From Deinococcus marmoris DSM 12784 (GTDB taxonomy: Bacteria > Deinococcota > Deinococci > Deinococcales > Deinococcaceae), in assembly GCF_000701405.1 (NCBI RefSeq), contig NZ_JNIV01000031.1, positions 1-46,852 of the forward strand: a stretch of 46,852 nucleotides of DNA. Reading direction: 5' to 3'. The notes beneath the pieces are model-generated. The model had not been told where the DNA came from. It saw only the letters and a list, made by a program, of their open reading frames with translations, and did no database searches. Both the position numbers and the translations under genes were made by a program. Positions 1 to 7,912 of this stretch are shown here, piece after piece (the first letter of the stretch is position 1; every line of letters begins with the position of its first letter).

Positions 1-324
1 AGTGTACGTTCAGCAGCATGAAGTCGCGTGGCTTTGACCTGGAACGGTCAGCGGTGACCCACGCTGACCGATTAGAGCGGTTGTTTGGACTGGTCACGCT
101 GGCCTGGGTGTGCTGTCTGCGGGTGGGCGTCTGGATGAATGCGTCCAAACCAATTCCAGTCAAAGCGCATGGTCGTCGCGCAGTCAGCGTGGTCCAGTAT
201 GGCTGGCAATATCTGGCGAGAGCGCTGAGATGGGATCACCCACAGGCCGAAATATACTTCGGCCTCTTAAATCAACCTTTCTCCGCACCCAGCGCCACTT
301 AAACGCAAGTTGTCCGGTACTGAA
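1..324 (+). mobile_element. IS4-family insertion sequence, 3' part only
   Basis: The first 324 bases match, base for base over long stretches, the reverse complement of the right end of the window (46566-46852). Both hold the C-terminal part of the same transposase followed by the shared end sequence CAAGTTGTCCGGTACTGAA (306-324 here, reverse complement at 46566-46584). Homology stops there, so this is taken as the outer end of the IS. The 5' part lies outside the window. Such ends are typical of contigs broken at repeated insertion sequences. Confidence 0.85.
3..302 (+). CDS. IS4-family transposase, C-terminal fragment
   Basis: The frame is open from the first bases and ends with TAA at 300-302, so this is the 3' end of a longer gene. 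The segment TFSSMKSRGFDLE, followed by a hydrophobic LFGLVTLAWVCCLRVG helix, is typical of the C-terminal region of IS4-type DDE transposases. There the last catalytic Glu sits in a Y-x2-R-x3-E-x6-K signature. The Lys would be that of MKSRG, and the Glu would fall just before the window start. The protein cuts and joins the IS ends. The ATG at 18 is internal and not the real start. A second copy differing by a few residues is at the right end of the window in inverted orientation. Confidence 0.85.
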   Translation, partial: CTFSSMKSRGFDLERSAVTHADRLERLFGLVTLAWVCCLRVGVWMNASKPIPVKAHGRRAVSVVQYGWQYLARALRWDHPQAEIYFGLLNQPFSAPSAT

Positions 325-350
325 CTGGTCGTGTTGTGGGCGGGTTGATT

Positions 351-487
351 GCGGTTTAACCCCTCCGGCGCTTCGCGCCACCTCCCCTCAAAAGGGAGGC
401 AAGAGGTGTGGAATTGCCCGGCCAGTTGCACTCCTTGGCTCCCTTTAAGGGGAGCTGGCTGCGAAGCAGACTGAGGGGTTAAACCGC
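351..487. repeat. Long imperfect palindromic intergenic repeat, copy 1
   Basis: The element is bounded by a perfect 14-bp inverted repeat, GCGGTTTAACCCCT (351-364) and AGGGGTTAAACCGC (474-487). Inside are further inverted pairs such as CTCCCCTCAAAAGGGAG and CTCCCTTTAAGGGGAG. A related copy in the opposite orientation lies at 25325-25458. It resembles the small non-coding intergenic repeats known from Deinococcus genomes. It sits downstream of the yjbQ-type gene (stop at 512), where a folded transcript could act as a terminator or RNA stabiliser; that role is inferred. Confidence 0.75.
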
Positions 488-511
488 AGACGGCCACCCA
501 GACAACTGTTT

Positions 512-931
512 CTACTCTCCCATCAGCGTCAGCAACAGCCGCCGCGCACCGCCGTGATCGCGGTGTTCGCACAGGTACACGCCCTGCCACGTTCCCAGCG
601 CCAGCCGCCCGTCCCGCACAGGCAGGCTCAGGCCCGCGCCCAGCACGCTGGCCTTGATGTGCGCGGCCATATCGTCGTCGCCCTCCTGGGTGTGTTCAAA
701 CCCCGCCCAGCCGTCGGGAACGGCGTGGTTGAAATAACGCTCGAAGTCGCGGCGCACGTCGGGGCTGGCGTTCTCGCTGACGGTCAGGCTGGCAGAGGTG
801 TGCTGGATAAAGACATGCAGCAGGCCCACCCGAATCCCGGCGAGTTCGGGCAGGGCCGACACCACCTCGCGCGTGATGGGGTGAAAGCCGCGCGGGTGGG
901 GCTTGAGGGTCAGGTCACGCTGGTGCCACAT
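512..931 (-). CDS. yjbQ: YjbQ/UPF0047 family protein
   Basis: A 139-aa protein, the normal length for the YjbQ (UPF0047) family, which folds as a small beta-rich trimer. Family hallmarks are the LLHVFIQHTSASLTVSENA stretch near residues 36-54, the HTQEGDDDMAAHIKAS segment and the terminal GTWQGVYLCEHRDHGG motif with conserved His and Glu residues. E. coli YjbQ has weak thiamine-phosphate synthase activity; the true cellular role is unsettled. I chose the ATG at 931 over a GTG at 952 because the protein then begins MWHQRDLTL, matching family length. The gene is divergent from the transhydrogenase gene starting at 985. The palindromic repeat lies directly downstream. Confidence 0.85.
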   Translation of the reverse strand: MWHQRDLTLKPHPRGFHPITREVVSALPELAGIRVGLLHVFIQHTSASLTVSENASPDVRRDFERYFNHAVPDGWAGFEHTQEGDDDMAAHIKASVLGAGLSLPVRDGRLALGTWQGVYLCEHRDHGGARRLLLTLMGE

Positions 932-984
932 GCTGCCCAGACTACGGCCCACTTGCTACAGTCGGCCCTATCAGGGGGCAAACC

Positions 985-2253
985 ATGAATGACGAACAGG
1001 AGAGGATTTTTACCGTGGAGGCCACGCCGGTCAAGTTCGGGCCGGGCGCGGCGCTGGAGACGGGCTGGGAGTTACAGCGACTGGGAGCGCGGCGCGTGTT
1101 TTTCGTGGTGGACCCCGAGGTGCTGCGCCTGGGACTGGCCGAAGCCGTGCTGAACAGCGTCCGCGCCGAGGGGATCGACGTGACCGTGTACTCGGATGTG
1201 GAGACCGAGCCGACGCTGGCGTGCTTCGAGCGTGCGGTGGCGGCGGCGCGGGCAGCCGATGCCGACGCCTTCGCCGCGCTGGGGGGCGGCAGCGCCATAG
1301 ACATTGCCAAGGTGGCGAATCTGGTGGTCTCGGACGGCGGCGGGATCATGGAATACGTGAACGCACCTGTGGGCGGGGGCCGCCAGCCTGCGGGACCGTT
1401 GCGCCCGCTGCTCGCCATTCCCACCACCCCCGGCAGCGGCTCGGAGGCCACCACAGTTGCCATTCTGGATCTGCCGGAACTGCGGATCAAGACCGGCATC
1501 AGCCACCGCCGCTTGCGCCCCACGCAGGCCGTCGTGGACCCAGAGCTGACCCGCAGCGCGCCGCCCGCCGTGATCGCCTCGGCAGGGCTGGACGTGGTGT
1601 GCCACGCCGCCGAGAGTTTCCTGAGCCGCCCGTACACGTCCCGCCCGCGCCCCGTCACCCCTGGCGAGCGTCCGCCGTACCAGGGCAGCAATCCGGTGGC
1701 TGACCTGTGGTCCGCGCAGGCCATCCGCAACGGCGGCCAGTTCCTGCGCCGCGCCGTGCAGGACGCGGATGACAAGGAGGCCAGGGGGGCCATGATGCTC
1801 TCGGCCACGATGGCGGGCGTGGGCTTCGGCTCGGCGGGCGTGCATATCCCTCACGCCTGCGCGTACCCGATTGCGGGCCTGAAGCACCAGTACCGCCACC
1901 CTGGCTATCCCGGCGACAAGAACTTCGTGCCGCACGGCTTCAGCGTGATCGTGACCTCGCCCGCCGCCTTCCGCTTCACCTTCGACAGTGACCCGGCGCG
2001 GCACATCCAGGCAGCGTCCATGCTGACCGGGCAGACCTACGACGCAGATGACCGGGATGCCCTGCCGCACGCCCTGCTGTCATTGATGCGCGATGTGGGT
2101 GCCCCGCTGGGCGTGCGCGAATTCGGTTACGACGACGCGGACATTCCCGCGCTGGTGGACGGGGCCATGAAGCAGCAGCGTCTGCTCAGCGTTGCCCCGC
2201 GCACGCCCACAGCGGACGATCTGGCGCGGATTTTCGCGGAGTCGATGGGGTAA
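985..2253 (+). CDS. Hydroxyacid-oxoacid transhydrogenase (iron-containing ADH family)
   Basis: A 422-aa member of the iron-dependent alcohol dehydrogenase family, closest in appearance to hydroxyacid-oxoacid transhydrogenase (HOT, ADHFE1-like). HOT moves hydride from 4-hydroxybutyrate to 2-oxoglutarate. Visible features are the nucleotide-binding GGGS loop at residues 100-103, metal ligands Asp203 and His207 in GLDVVCHAAE, and the HOT-like blocks HACAYPIAGLKHQYRH and FVPHGFSVIVTSPAAF with further His residues. The length fits bacterial HOT proteins. The ATG follows GGGGG with suitable spacing. The gene is convergent with the YraN gene, only 4 bp separating the two stops. Substrate is inferred from family resemblance, so a related alcohol dehydrogenase remains possible. 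Confidence 0.85.
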   Translation: MNDEQERIFTVEATPVKFGPGAALETGWELQRLGARRVFFVVDPEVLRLGLAEAVLNSVRAEGIDVTVYSDVETEPTLACFERAVAAARAADADAFAALGGGSAIDIAKVANLVVSDGGGIMEYVNAPVGGGRQPAGPLRPLLAIPTTPGSGSEATTVAILDLPELRIKTGISHRRLRPTQAVVDPELTRSAPPAVIASAGLDVVCHAAESFLSRPYTSRPRPVTPGERPPYQGSNPVADLWSAQAIRNGGQFLRRAVQDADDKEARGAMMLSATMAGVGFGSAGVHIPHACAYPIAGLKHQYRHPGYPGDKNFVPHGFSVIVTSPAAFRFTFDSDPARHIQAASMLTGQTYDADDRDALPHALLSLMRDVGAPLGVREFGYDDADIPALVDGAMKQQRLLSVAPRTPTADDLARIFAESMG

Positions 2254-2257
2254 GCCG

Positions 2258-2602
2258 TTAGCCCTCCACTTCCAGCAGACGAATCTCGCCGCTCGCCGCC
2301 GGACCGTCGATGGTCAGCACTTCCAGGCGGCAGGGCAGATCGTCGCGGCCCAGTTCGCGGGTCAGGTATTCCAGCGCCGCACGGTGCATCAGCGCCAGCT
2401 TGCGCGGCGTGACGCTCTCGGCAGCGCTGCCGTAACGGGTCTGGCGGCGCTGTCGGACTTCGGTAAAGACCAGCGTTCCCCCGGCTTCACGGGTGACCAG
2501 ATCAATCTCGCCGCCGGGAATGCGGTAGTTGCGGGCCAGCACTTCGCGGCCCAAAGACAGCAGGTGGGCGGCAGCGCGGTCCTCGGCGTCTGCGCCTTTC
2601 AA
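2258..2602 (-). CDS. YraN/UPF0102 family endonuclease-fold protein
   Basis: A 114-aa protein of the UPF0102 (YraN) family, which has a restriction-endonuclease-like fold related to Holliday-junction resolvases. The conserved core is visible: an N-terminal [22 protein letters not shown] helix-strand, then GGEIDLV and LVFTEVRQR, where the family has E/D-x-K-like nuclease residues; the final Lys position is Gln-Arg here. The start is a TTG at 2602, 17 bases after the stop of the upstream HAD gene, so it is likely the third gene of a dsRBD-HAD-YraN operon. Its cellular function is unknown in any organism; a role in DNA repair or uptake is often suggested. Confidence 0.85.
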   Translation of the reverse strand: MKGADAEDRAAAHLLSLGREVLARNYRIPGGEIDLVTREAGGTLVFTEVRQRRQTRYGSAAESVTPRKLALMHRAALEYLTRELGRDDLPCRLEVLTIDGPAASGEIRLLEVEG

Positions 2603-2618
2603 GAGCGGAGAACTGGCC

Positions 2619-3281
2619 TTAACCCAGCCACTCGGCCCAGCCCGTGAAGTCCGGCACGGCCAGTTCCGCGCCTGCTTCTAACAGCACTTCTCCAGAGGAG
2701 GTGGTGGTCAGCGCCACGACGCGGCAGCCTGCTCCGGCGGCGCTTTTGACCCCATTCACGGCGTCCTCGTGGGCCAGACAGTCGGCGGCGTTCAGGCCCA
2801 GCCGCTGTGCCCCCAGCAGAAAAGGCTCCGGGTGGGGTTTGCCGCGCGTGACGTCCTCGCCCAGCACGCGCGGCCCGAAGCGTTCGCCCAGGCCCAGCGC
2901 CTTCATCCCGAAGTCCACGTTCACACTATCTGCACTGGTGACCAGACAGTGCGGAATGCCCCGCGCCGCCAGCACGTCCAGGTATGCGCTGAGGCCCGCA
3001 ACTTCCTGCATGTTTCCGGCGGCCAGGTCGCGGTAACGCCCTTCCTTGGCCTCGTGAAAGCGGGAGATCAAGTCGGCATCGGGGTAGTGCCCGGTCAGGC
3101 GTTCGATGATTTCCGGGTTGCGCCCACCGTCCACCTTGGTGTCCAGATCATGCTCGCTGAGATTCAGGCCCAGCACCTCGGCGGCCACCTCCTGCCACGC
3201 CTGCCGGTGAAAGGCGTTGTTGGCCGTCAGCACGCCGTCCATGTCGAACAGCACCCCTGCCGGACGCCACGGCCAGTTCAC
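2619..3281 (-). CDS. HAD-superfamily phosphatase (beta-phosphoglucomutase-like)
   Basis: A 220-aa HAD-superfamily hydrolase of subclass I. All four motifs are visible: the DxD nucleophile motif FDMDGVLT (about residues 12-19), motif II Ser/Thr in LVTSADS, motif III Lys in RGKPHPEPF, and the acidic motif IV in [13 protein letters not shown] helical cap sits between motifs I and II, as in beta-phosphoglucomutase and phosphoglycolate phosphatase relatives. It should remove phosphate from a small metabolite; the substrate cannot be told from sequence. Its start overlaps the stop of the upstream dsRNA-binding gene by 4 bases, so translation is probably coupled. YraN follows after 16 bases. Confidence 0.85.
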   Translation of the reverse strand: MNWPWRPAGVLFDMDGVLTANNAFHRQAWQEVAAEVLGLNLSEHDLDTKVDGGRNPEIIERLTGHYPDADLISRFHEAKEGRYRDLAAGNMQEVAGLSAYLDVLAARGIPHCLVTSADSVNVDFGMKALGLGERFGPRVLGEDVTRGKPHPEPFLLGAQRLGLNAADCLAHEDAVNGVKSAAGAGCRVVALTTTSSGEVLLEAGAELAVPDFTGWAEWLG

Positions 3282-3703
3282 GCGCTGTCTTCTTCGGGGC
3301 CGTGACCCAGTTCGCCCAGCAGATCGCGGTACAGGCGAGCCGCGTCGGCGCGGACCTCGTCCAGCGTGGCGTCATCGGGCGAGAGTTCCAGCGCCGTTTC
3401 CAGCGCCGCCTCCAGCACGCCGGAATAGATCGGCCAGCGGACGGGAGTCTCTGTTTCCGTCTCGTTGTCGGGCAATTCCGCCTCGCTGACACCGTCCAGG
3501 GCGCGGAGGGCCGATTCTGCCGCTAGGCGCTCGGCGTCCTTCTTGCTGCGGCCCTCGCCGCCCACCCCCAGCACGTGCCCGCTGGCCAGCACCTGCACGC
3601 GGAACAGCCGTTCGTGCGCCGGGCCGTGCGACACCACCTCGAAGATCGGCGCACCCTGCCCCTGCCCCACCAGCCGCGCGATCAGTTCACCCTTGGCATT
3701 CAT
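3278..3703 (-). CDS. Stand-alone double-stranded RNA-binding domain protein
   Basis: A 141-aa protein starting at the ATG at 3703 ([11 protein letters not shown]). Residues about 4-70 match a double-stranded RNA-binding domain as found at the C terminus of RNase [22 protein letters not shown], then a beta strand with the [13 protein letters not shown] segment, then [19 protein letters not shown], where the SKK-x-AE motif contacts the RNA backbone. There is no RNase III catalytic domain (no ERLEFLGD-like motif). The remaining C-terminal half is acidic and helical, with no family I recognise. It is the first gene of an operon with the HAD and YraN genes. The RNA target is unknown. Confidence 0.75.
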   Translation of the reverse strand: MNAKGELIARLVGQGQGAPIFEVVSHGPAHERLFRVQVLASGHVLGVGGEGRSKKDAERLAAESALRALDGVSEAELPDNETETETPVRWPIYSGVLEAALETALELSPDDATLDEVRADAARLYRDLLGELGHGPEEDSA

Positions 3704-3757
3704 GTTCCCAGAGTAGGGCATAGCGTTTGAAGGGGTGAGGCGCGTTAGCCTGTGCCC

Positions 3758-4243
3758 ATGCGCCCGCTGCTGACCCTGTTGCTCGTGTCCTGCGCCTCCT
3801 GGGCGGGAGGGCTGACCCAGGCCCCCGTACCGCCGCCCGGCGGCCCCCTCGCGCCGGGTCAGGTCTGGACCCTGAAAGCCGTCAGCGCCGAGGGCGAGGC
3901 ATTCCAGACCACGCTGCGCCTGAGCGCCCAGCCGCCCGAGGGGACGCCCGCCACCTACCGCGCGGACCGGGGCGTGCTGCTGCTGGATCAGAACAACTCT
4001 TCCCTGATTGCCCTGGATTTCGCCGATGCGAAGGACGGTGGGCTGGCCCTGGCGTGCGCCTATATCGGCCCGCTGGAGGGGCAGAGCTTTGAGGGCGTGC
4101 TGGCCGCCGCCACCCTGGAAAACCTCTCCTCCTTGCTGGAAGCGGCCCTGGCCGTCTTCAAGGTGGCCCGAACCCCCGCAGACCGCGCCGAGGCCAGCGC
4201 CGAGTTGCGGCTGGGGCGCTGCACGTTGACGCTGACAGAGTAA
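3758..4243 (+). CDS. Hypothetical secreted protein
   Basis: A 161-aa protein starting [18 protein letters not shown], a classic short signal peptide with a hydrophobic core. The Cys lies in LLLVSCAS, so a lipobox is conceivable but poor; cleavage after SWA seems more likely. A Pro-rich linker and a beta-rich domain follow ([21 protein letters not shown]). I do not recognise a family. A TAGCCT box lies 6 bases before the ATG, as in leaderless Deinococcus transcripts. It is divergent from the dsRBD operon and followed by the PspC gene. Confidence 0.6.
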   Translation: MRPLLTLLLVSCASWAGGLTQAPVPPPGGPLAPGQVWTLKAVSAEGEAFQTTLRLSAQPPEGTPATYRADRGVLLLDQNNSSLIALDFADAKDGGLALACAYIGPLEGQSFEGVLAAATLENLSSLLEAALAVFKVARTPADRAEASAELRLGRCTLTLTE

Positions 4244-4323
4244 GCGACGCTGACTTTAGGTGGAGAAAGGCCGTCCATCAAAAGTCTGTTTCGCACGGTT
4301 CACGCGGGGCGCAGACTGTGGGC

Positions 4324-4539
4324 ATGGAAAAGAAGCTGATTCGCGACATGGACAGAAAGGTTCTCGGCGGCGTGGTGGCCGGCCTGCAACGCCTCTACGC
4401 TCCACAGGTGGACCTCTCGCTGTTGCGGGTGGCGGCAGCAGTGTTAGCTGTGTGCATTCCCCCGGTGATCGTGGCCTATGCCGCGCTGTGGGTCATTGCG
4501 CCGCATTCGGACCAGCGGCAGCTTCAGCCCGCCGCGTAA
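4324..4539 (+). CDS. PspC-domain small membrane protein
   Basis: A 71-aa protein consisting of a single PspC domain. It shows the basic N terminus KKLIRDMDRKVLGGVVAGL with the family GG-x-x-AGL motif, the LRVAAAVLAVCI transmembrane helix and the ending VAYAALWVIAPH. PspC proteins sit in the inner membrane and take part in envelope-stress (phage-shock) responses, often with PspA or anti-sigma-like partners. No psp neighbour is present here, so its partner is unknown. The ATG at 4324 was preferred to a GTG at 4318. A strong hairpin follows the stop. Confidence 0.8.
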   Translation: MEKKLIRDMDRKVLGGVVAGLQRLYAPQVDLSLLRVAAAVLAVCIPPVIVAYAALWVIAPHSDQRQLQPAA

Positions 4540-4542
4540 GCG

Positions 4543-4589
4543 GCAGAAGGACGCCACCGGACAGACTTTTCCCGGTGGCGTCCTTCTGC
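4543..4589. terminator. Long hairpin between convergent genes
   Basis: A perfect 18-bp inverted repeat (4543-4560 with 4572-4589) encloses an 11-base loop. It starts 3 bases after the PspC stop and ends 13 bases before the stop of the convergent HerA-like gene. It most likely stops transcription from both sides, although no clear U-run follows on the + strand. Confidence 0.75.
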
Positions 4590-4602
4590 TGTCGCTCGCT
4601 TC

Positions 4603-7005
4603 TTACCCCTCCGCTCCCGCCCAGGCCGCCCGCAACGCCCCGTTCTCAGAGACAAAGGGCAGCCACGCCAGCGCGATCAGTGGAATGCTGACGTCTGCTG
4701 CTTTGGCACGGATTTCGACGCGCTCCAGTTCCCCGCCGGAGACCCCGCCCAGCGCGTCCACCTCGGCCTGAACCTGATTTTGCAGATCCTGAAGCTGCTG
4801 CGAGACCTGCATCAATTCCGCCTGCGCCGCCTGCACGTCCTGACCCTCGCGCATGGAGCGGCCCACGCCGGAGACCCCGCTGCGGAGGGCCGTGGTCCTG
4901 CGCCCGCCGCCGAACAAGGCCCCCAGCACACCCACACCCACGCTCATGGCCGTCTGAAGTTGCGCCTGCTGGGCCTGGGCCTGCTGCTGCCCGACTTTCA
5001 GTTGCAAGCGTTCCAGCCGGGTTTGCAGGGTGGAAACTTTAGAGGCATATTTGGCCCGCAGCTTCTGTACCGCCGCGTCCCGCGCCTCGCGTCCGGCGTG
5101 GCTGGCCCTTGCGCGGAAGTCGCCCTCGGTTTCGCCGGGAGAACTCATCACGCCGCTGGCCGGGTCCTGCCACAGCGTCAGCGGCTTGCTGGCGGCCACA
5201 TATTTTGCGGCCTCCTTGCTCCACTTCGGGTAATTTTTGGCGTCCAGCAGCGGCGCGGGCAGTGCAGCAAACGTCACGCCGTCCGCCGGGGTCTGCTCCA
5301 GGGTGGAGGGGCCCACCGCCAGTTCTGCCGCATCCGCCCAGTTCACAGCAATCGGGCCGTCACTGATTTCCACGGCCAGGGGTAGCGTGCCGCTCACCTC
5401 TACCCGCGCCTTCAGGTTGCTGTAGCGCACATTCGCCACCGCCAGCAGATGCGGATGGTACGTCACCCCAGTTTCAGAGGTGGGGACGTAGACCTCGGTA
5501 ATTCCGGGGGGGAGAAGCGGCTTGGAGCCTGTCTGAGCGGCACCTGGAGCGGGCGTTGGCGTTGGCGGTGCGGCGCTCACCTCAGCATTGCGCGGGGCAT
5601 TCCCCTGCGCCAGCTTGCGAATCTGGCTGCCCGTGATCGGCCCGGCCAGATAACTCATGGTCCAGCGCGTCGTGAACAGCGTGGGCCGGGCGTCGTGGAT
5701 GTTGTGCATCAGGAAGACGCGTTTGCCTAGGCCAGAGAGCAGCTTGTCCAGCTCGGCCTTGCTCATGGCCTCCTGCCCGGCGGACGCGCCTTGCAACGCC
5801 TCCAGCACGCGGGCCTTGTCGTTGTCGGTCTGGAGGCGGCCAATCATCCACGTTCCGGTGTTGCTCAGGCCCTTGTAATCCAGATCGACGGGATTTTGCG
5901 TCGCCAGCGTCACGCCCAGGCCAAAAGCGCGGGCCTGCTTGAGCAGCGTCAGCATCGGCGGCTTGCTGGGCGGGTTGCCGTTCGGGGGGAAGAATCCGGC
6001 AATTTCATCCATGTACAGCAGCGCCCGCAGCGAACTCGTCCCGGACTGCGTCCTCATCCAGCTTAGAGTGGCGTTGAGCAACATACTCACGAAGAACATC
6101 CGCTCGGAGTCGTTCAGGTGGGCGATGTTCATGATCGACACGCGCGGCTTGCCTTCCGGCGTGAACAGGAAACGGCCCACGTCCAGCGGTTCGCCCTGTG
6201 TCCACACTGCAAAGCCCGGCGAGGCCAGCAGGTTGTTCAGGCTCATGGCAAGGTCAAAACGGTCTTTGGGCGGGTAAAAGGCGTCCACGCCCATCACGCC
6301 GATCTGGGTGAACGGCGGTGTCTGGATTCCGCCAATCAGGCCCGCCATATCCAGCGTGCGGCCCTCGGCCCAGGCGTGCGAGAGCAGCGTGGACAGCAGC
6401 ACATGCTCACGCGAACGCAGCGGATCGGCGTCGATGCCCAGCAGACCCAGTAATCCCGTGACCGTACCGCCCACGCGCTCGCGCAGAGCGTCCGCGTCGT
6501 CCATGACCTCGGGGGGCGGCGCGTCGAAGCCCTTCAGCACGCTGATCGGGCGGCCCGCGCTGCTGCCGGGGGTGTAGACCGCGAAATCGGCCTTTTCCCT
6601 GAGGGTGCGGATGCGTTCGCCGCTCTGGCCCCAGTCGGCCAGCCCCTTTTGCCACAGCGCCGCCTTCTGCGCGGCCAGTTCGTCGGGCGTGATGCCGCCG
6701 CGCGTGGCCTCGGATTCATCCACCCACGGGCGGAAATCGGCGGGGGCAAGGTCCGGGAAGGTCAGCAGCAGGTTGGCCAGATCGCCCTTGGGATCGACGG
6801 CCAGCACCGGAATGCCGTCCATCGCCGCCTCCTCGATCAGCCCCAGCCCCAGCCCGGTCTTGCCGCTGCCGGTCATGCCGATGATGACCGCGTGGGTGGT
6901 CAGGTCACTGCTGTCATACAGCAGGAGTTCGTCGGTGACTGCCCCCGTACCGCCGTCCACTGCCTTGCCGAGGTAAAACGCGCCGAGCTTCTCGTAATCC
7001 TGCAT
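4603..7005 (-). CDS. HerA-like/DUF853-type ATPase
   Basis: An 800-aa P-loop ATPase of the HerA/FtsK-related group. Walker A is GMTGSGKT (residues 43-50) and a VLAVDPKGDL segment follows, as in HerA-type DNA translocases. Further conserved blocks are ALLYMDEIAGFFPPNGNPPSK (Walker B region), LKQARAFGLGVTLATQNPVDLDYKGLSN (the sensor Gln of ATQNP) and the QSxTRxx-like TGTWMIGRLQTDNDK region. The C-terminal part (about 570-760) is a separate domain with a coiled coil. HerA-type ATPases move DNA during end resection or act in defence systems; no NurA partner is nearby. The start at 7005 is supported by GGGAGAAG eight bases upstream; the 22-codon extension upstream is unlikely. Confidence 0.8.
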   Translation of the reverse strand: MQDYEKLGAFYLGKAVDGGTGAVTDELLLYDSSDLTTHAVIIGMTGSGKTGLGLGLIEEAAMDGIPVLAVDPKGDLANLLLTFPDLAPADFRPWVDESEATRGGITPDELAAQKAALWQKGLADWGQSGERIRTLREKADFAVYTPGSSAGRPISVLKGFDAPPPEVMDDADALRERVGGTVTGLLGLLGIDADPLRSREHVLLSTLLSHAWAEGRTLDMAGLIGGIQTPPFTQIGVMGVDAFYPPKDRFDLAMSLNNLLASPGFAVWTQGEPLDVGRFLFTPEGKPRVSIMNIAHLNDSERMFFVSMLLNATLSWMRTQSGTSSLRALLYMDEIAGFFPPNGNPPSKPPMLTLLKQARAFGLGVTLATQNPVDLDYKGLSNTGTWMIGRLQTDNDKARVLEALQGASAGQEAMSKAELDKLLSGLGKRVFLMHNIHDARPTLFTTRWTMSYLAGPITGSQIRKLAQGNAPRNAEVSAAPPTPTPAPGAAQTGSKPLLPPGITEVYVPTSETGVTYHPHLLAVANVRYSNLKARVEVSGTLPLAVEISDGPIAVNWADAAELAVGPSTLEQTPADGVTFAALPAPLLDAKNYPKWSKEAAKYVAASKPLTLWQDPASGVMSSPGETEGDFRARASHAGREARDAAVQKLRAKYASKVSTLQTRLERLQLKVGQQQAQAQQAQLQTAMSVGVGVLGALFGGGRRTTALRSGVSGVGRSMREGQDVQAAQAELMQVSQQLQDLQNQVQAEVDALGGVSGGELERVEIRAKAADVSIPLIALAWLPFVSENGALRAAWAGAEG

Positions 7006-7102
7006 AGCTTCTCCCTGGAGGCCGCGCCGCAGACCCCGGCGTGAATTCTTGAATGACCCGGCGTTCAGCATGGGAGAAAAAGTGTGGTGGGATGGAACTG
7101 CT

Positions 7103-7585
7103 CTACTCTCCAGTGTCTCCAGTGATGTTTCGTGCCCCGGCCACCCGTTCGTCCAGCGCGCTCAGGCGACGGCGCAGGCCCAGAATGTAAATTTCGGGCG
7201 GCACTTCCTCGCCGTAGCACCACGCCCGGATTTCCCTGGTCTGGGCGGCGCGCAGCAACTCGTCCAGCACCAGCAGCAGGTGTTCACGGCCCGCACGGGC
7301 CTCGGCCAGCAGTTCGGGCAGGGCCATCCCAGCCAGTGGGGCGGTCTTGCGGAGGGGAAGCCTGTCCCAGTCGTCGCCCAGGCCCAGGCGCATCTCCATG
7401 CCCATCTTGCGCTCCATGCCGATGCTGGCGCGCAGGGTGTCCTCGGCCCCCGCGCCCCAGTGGACCGAATCCAGCACCTCGTAAAATCCGGCACTCAGAT
7501 CGTCCAGTTCGCGGCGAACGTCCGGCAGCGTGGCGGTCCGGGCCTCGGCGCGCAGCAGGTCCAGCGGGTGAGGTTCGGCGGTCAC
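7103..7585 (-). CDS. Conserved hypothetical helical protein
   Basis: A 160-aa protein predicted to be almost wholly helical (LDLLRAEARTATLPDVRRELDDL; LPELLAEARAGREHLLLVLDELL). No motif allows a function call. The length and a run of amphipathic helices are compatible with a four-helix bundle such as the DinB-like fold, but the metal-binding His residues of that family are not evident. It lies 4 bases downstream of the 98-aa gene and upstream of the HerA-like ATPase, so the three may form one transcript. Confidence 0.65.
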   Translation of the reverse strand: MTAEPHPLDLLRAEARTATLPDVRRELDDLSAGFYEVLDSVHWGAGAEDTLRASIGMERKMGMEMRLGLGDDWDRLPLRKTAPLAGMALPELLAEARAGREHLLLVLDELLRAAQTREIRAWCYGEEVPPEIYILGLRRRLSALDERVAGARNITGDTGE

Positions 7586-7589
7586 GGCC

Positions 7590-7886
7590 TCAGTCCTCCC
7601 ATTCGCTCACGGGCACGAATTCCACGCCGTCCCCACTGGTGGACAGCACCCGGTAGCGGTTGTTGAACTGCACCACCAGTTCTCCCCGGTCCAGATGCTG
7701 CGGCGAGATCACCGGTTTGCGGAACACGTAATTGCCGTCGTCATCGATGCCGATGTGTGCGCCTTTGGTGAAACGGAATTCGACGATCTCGCCGTGCCGG
7801 ACCGTGCGGACGCGCACGCGGAAGGTCTGGGCGTCGTCCTGCTTGACGTTTGCATTGGCGGGCGTTTTGCGGAACAGATTGAACAT
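7590..7886 (-). CDS. Hypothetical protein
   Basis: A 98-aa protein starting MFNLFRKTPANANVKQ, with a beta-rich pattern afterwards (TFRVRVRTVRHGEIVEFRF; GDGVEFVPVSEWED). I do not recognise a family. The ATG at 7886 is preceded by CAGGAGGCCAC, a strong ribosome binding site. It lies 26 bases after the M20 peptidase stop and 4 bases before the next gene, suggesting a shared leftward transcript. Confidence 0.6.
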   Translation of the reverse strand: MFNLFRKTPANANVKQDDAQTFRVRVRTVRHGEIVEFRFTKGAHIGIDDDGNYVFRKPVISPQHLDRGELVVQFNNRYRVLSTSGDGVEFVPVSEWED

Positions 7887-7912
7887 GTGGCCTCCTGGCG
7901 GGGGAAAGAGCT

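Noticed and set aside
7006..7071. Extended start of the HerA-like ATPase
   Set aside because: The ATG at 7005 has a strong ribosome site; the extension contains that site as coding sequence.
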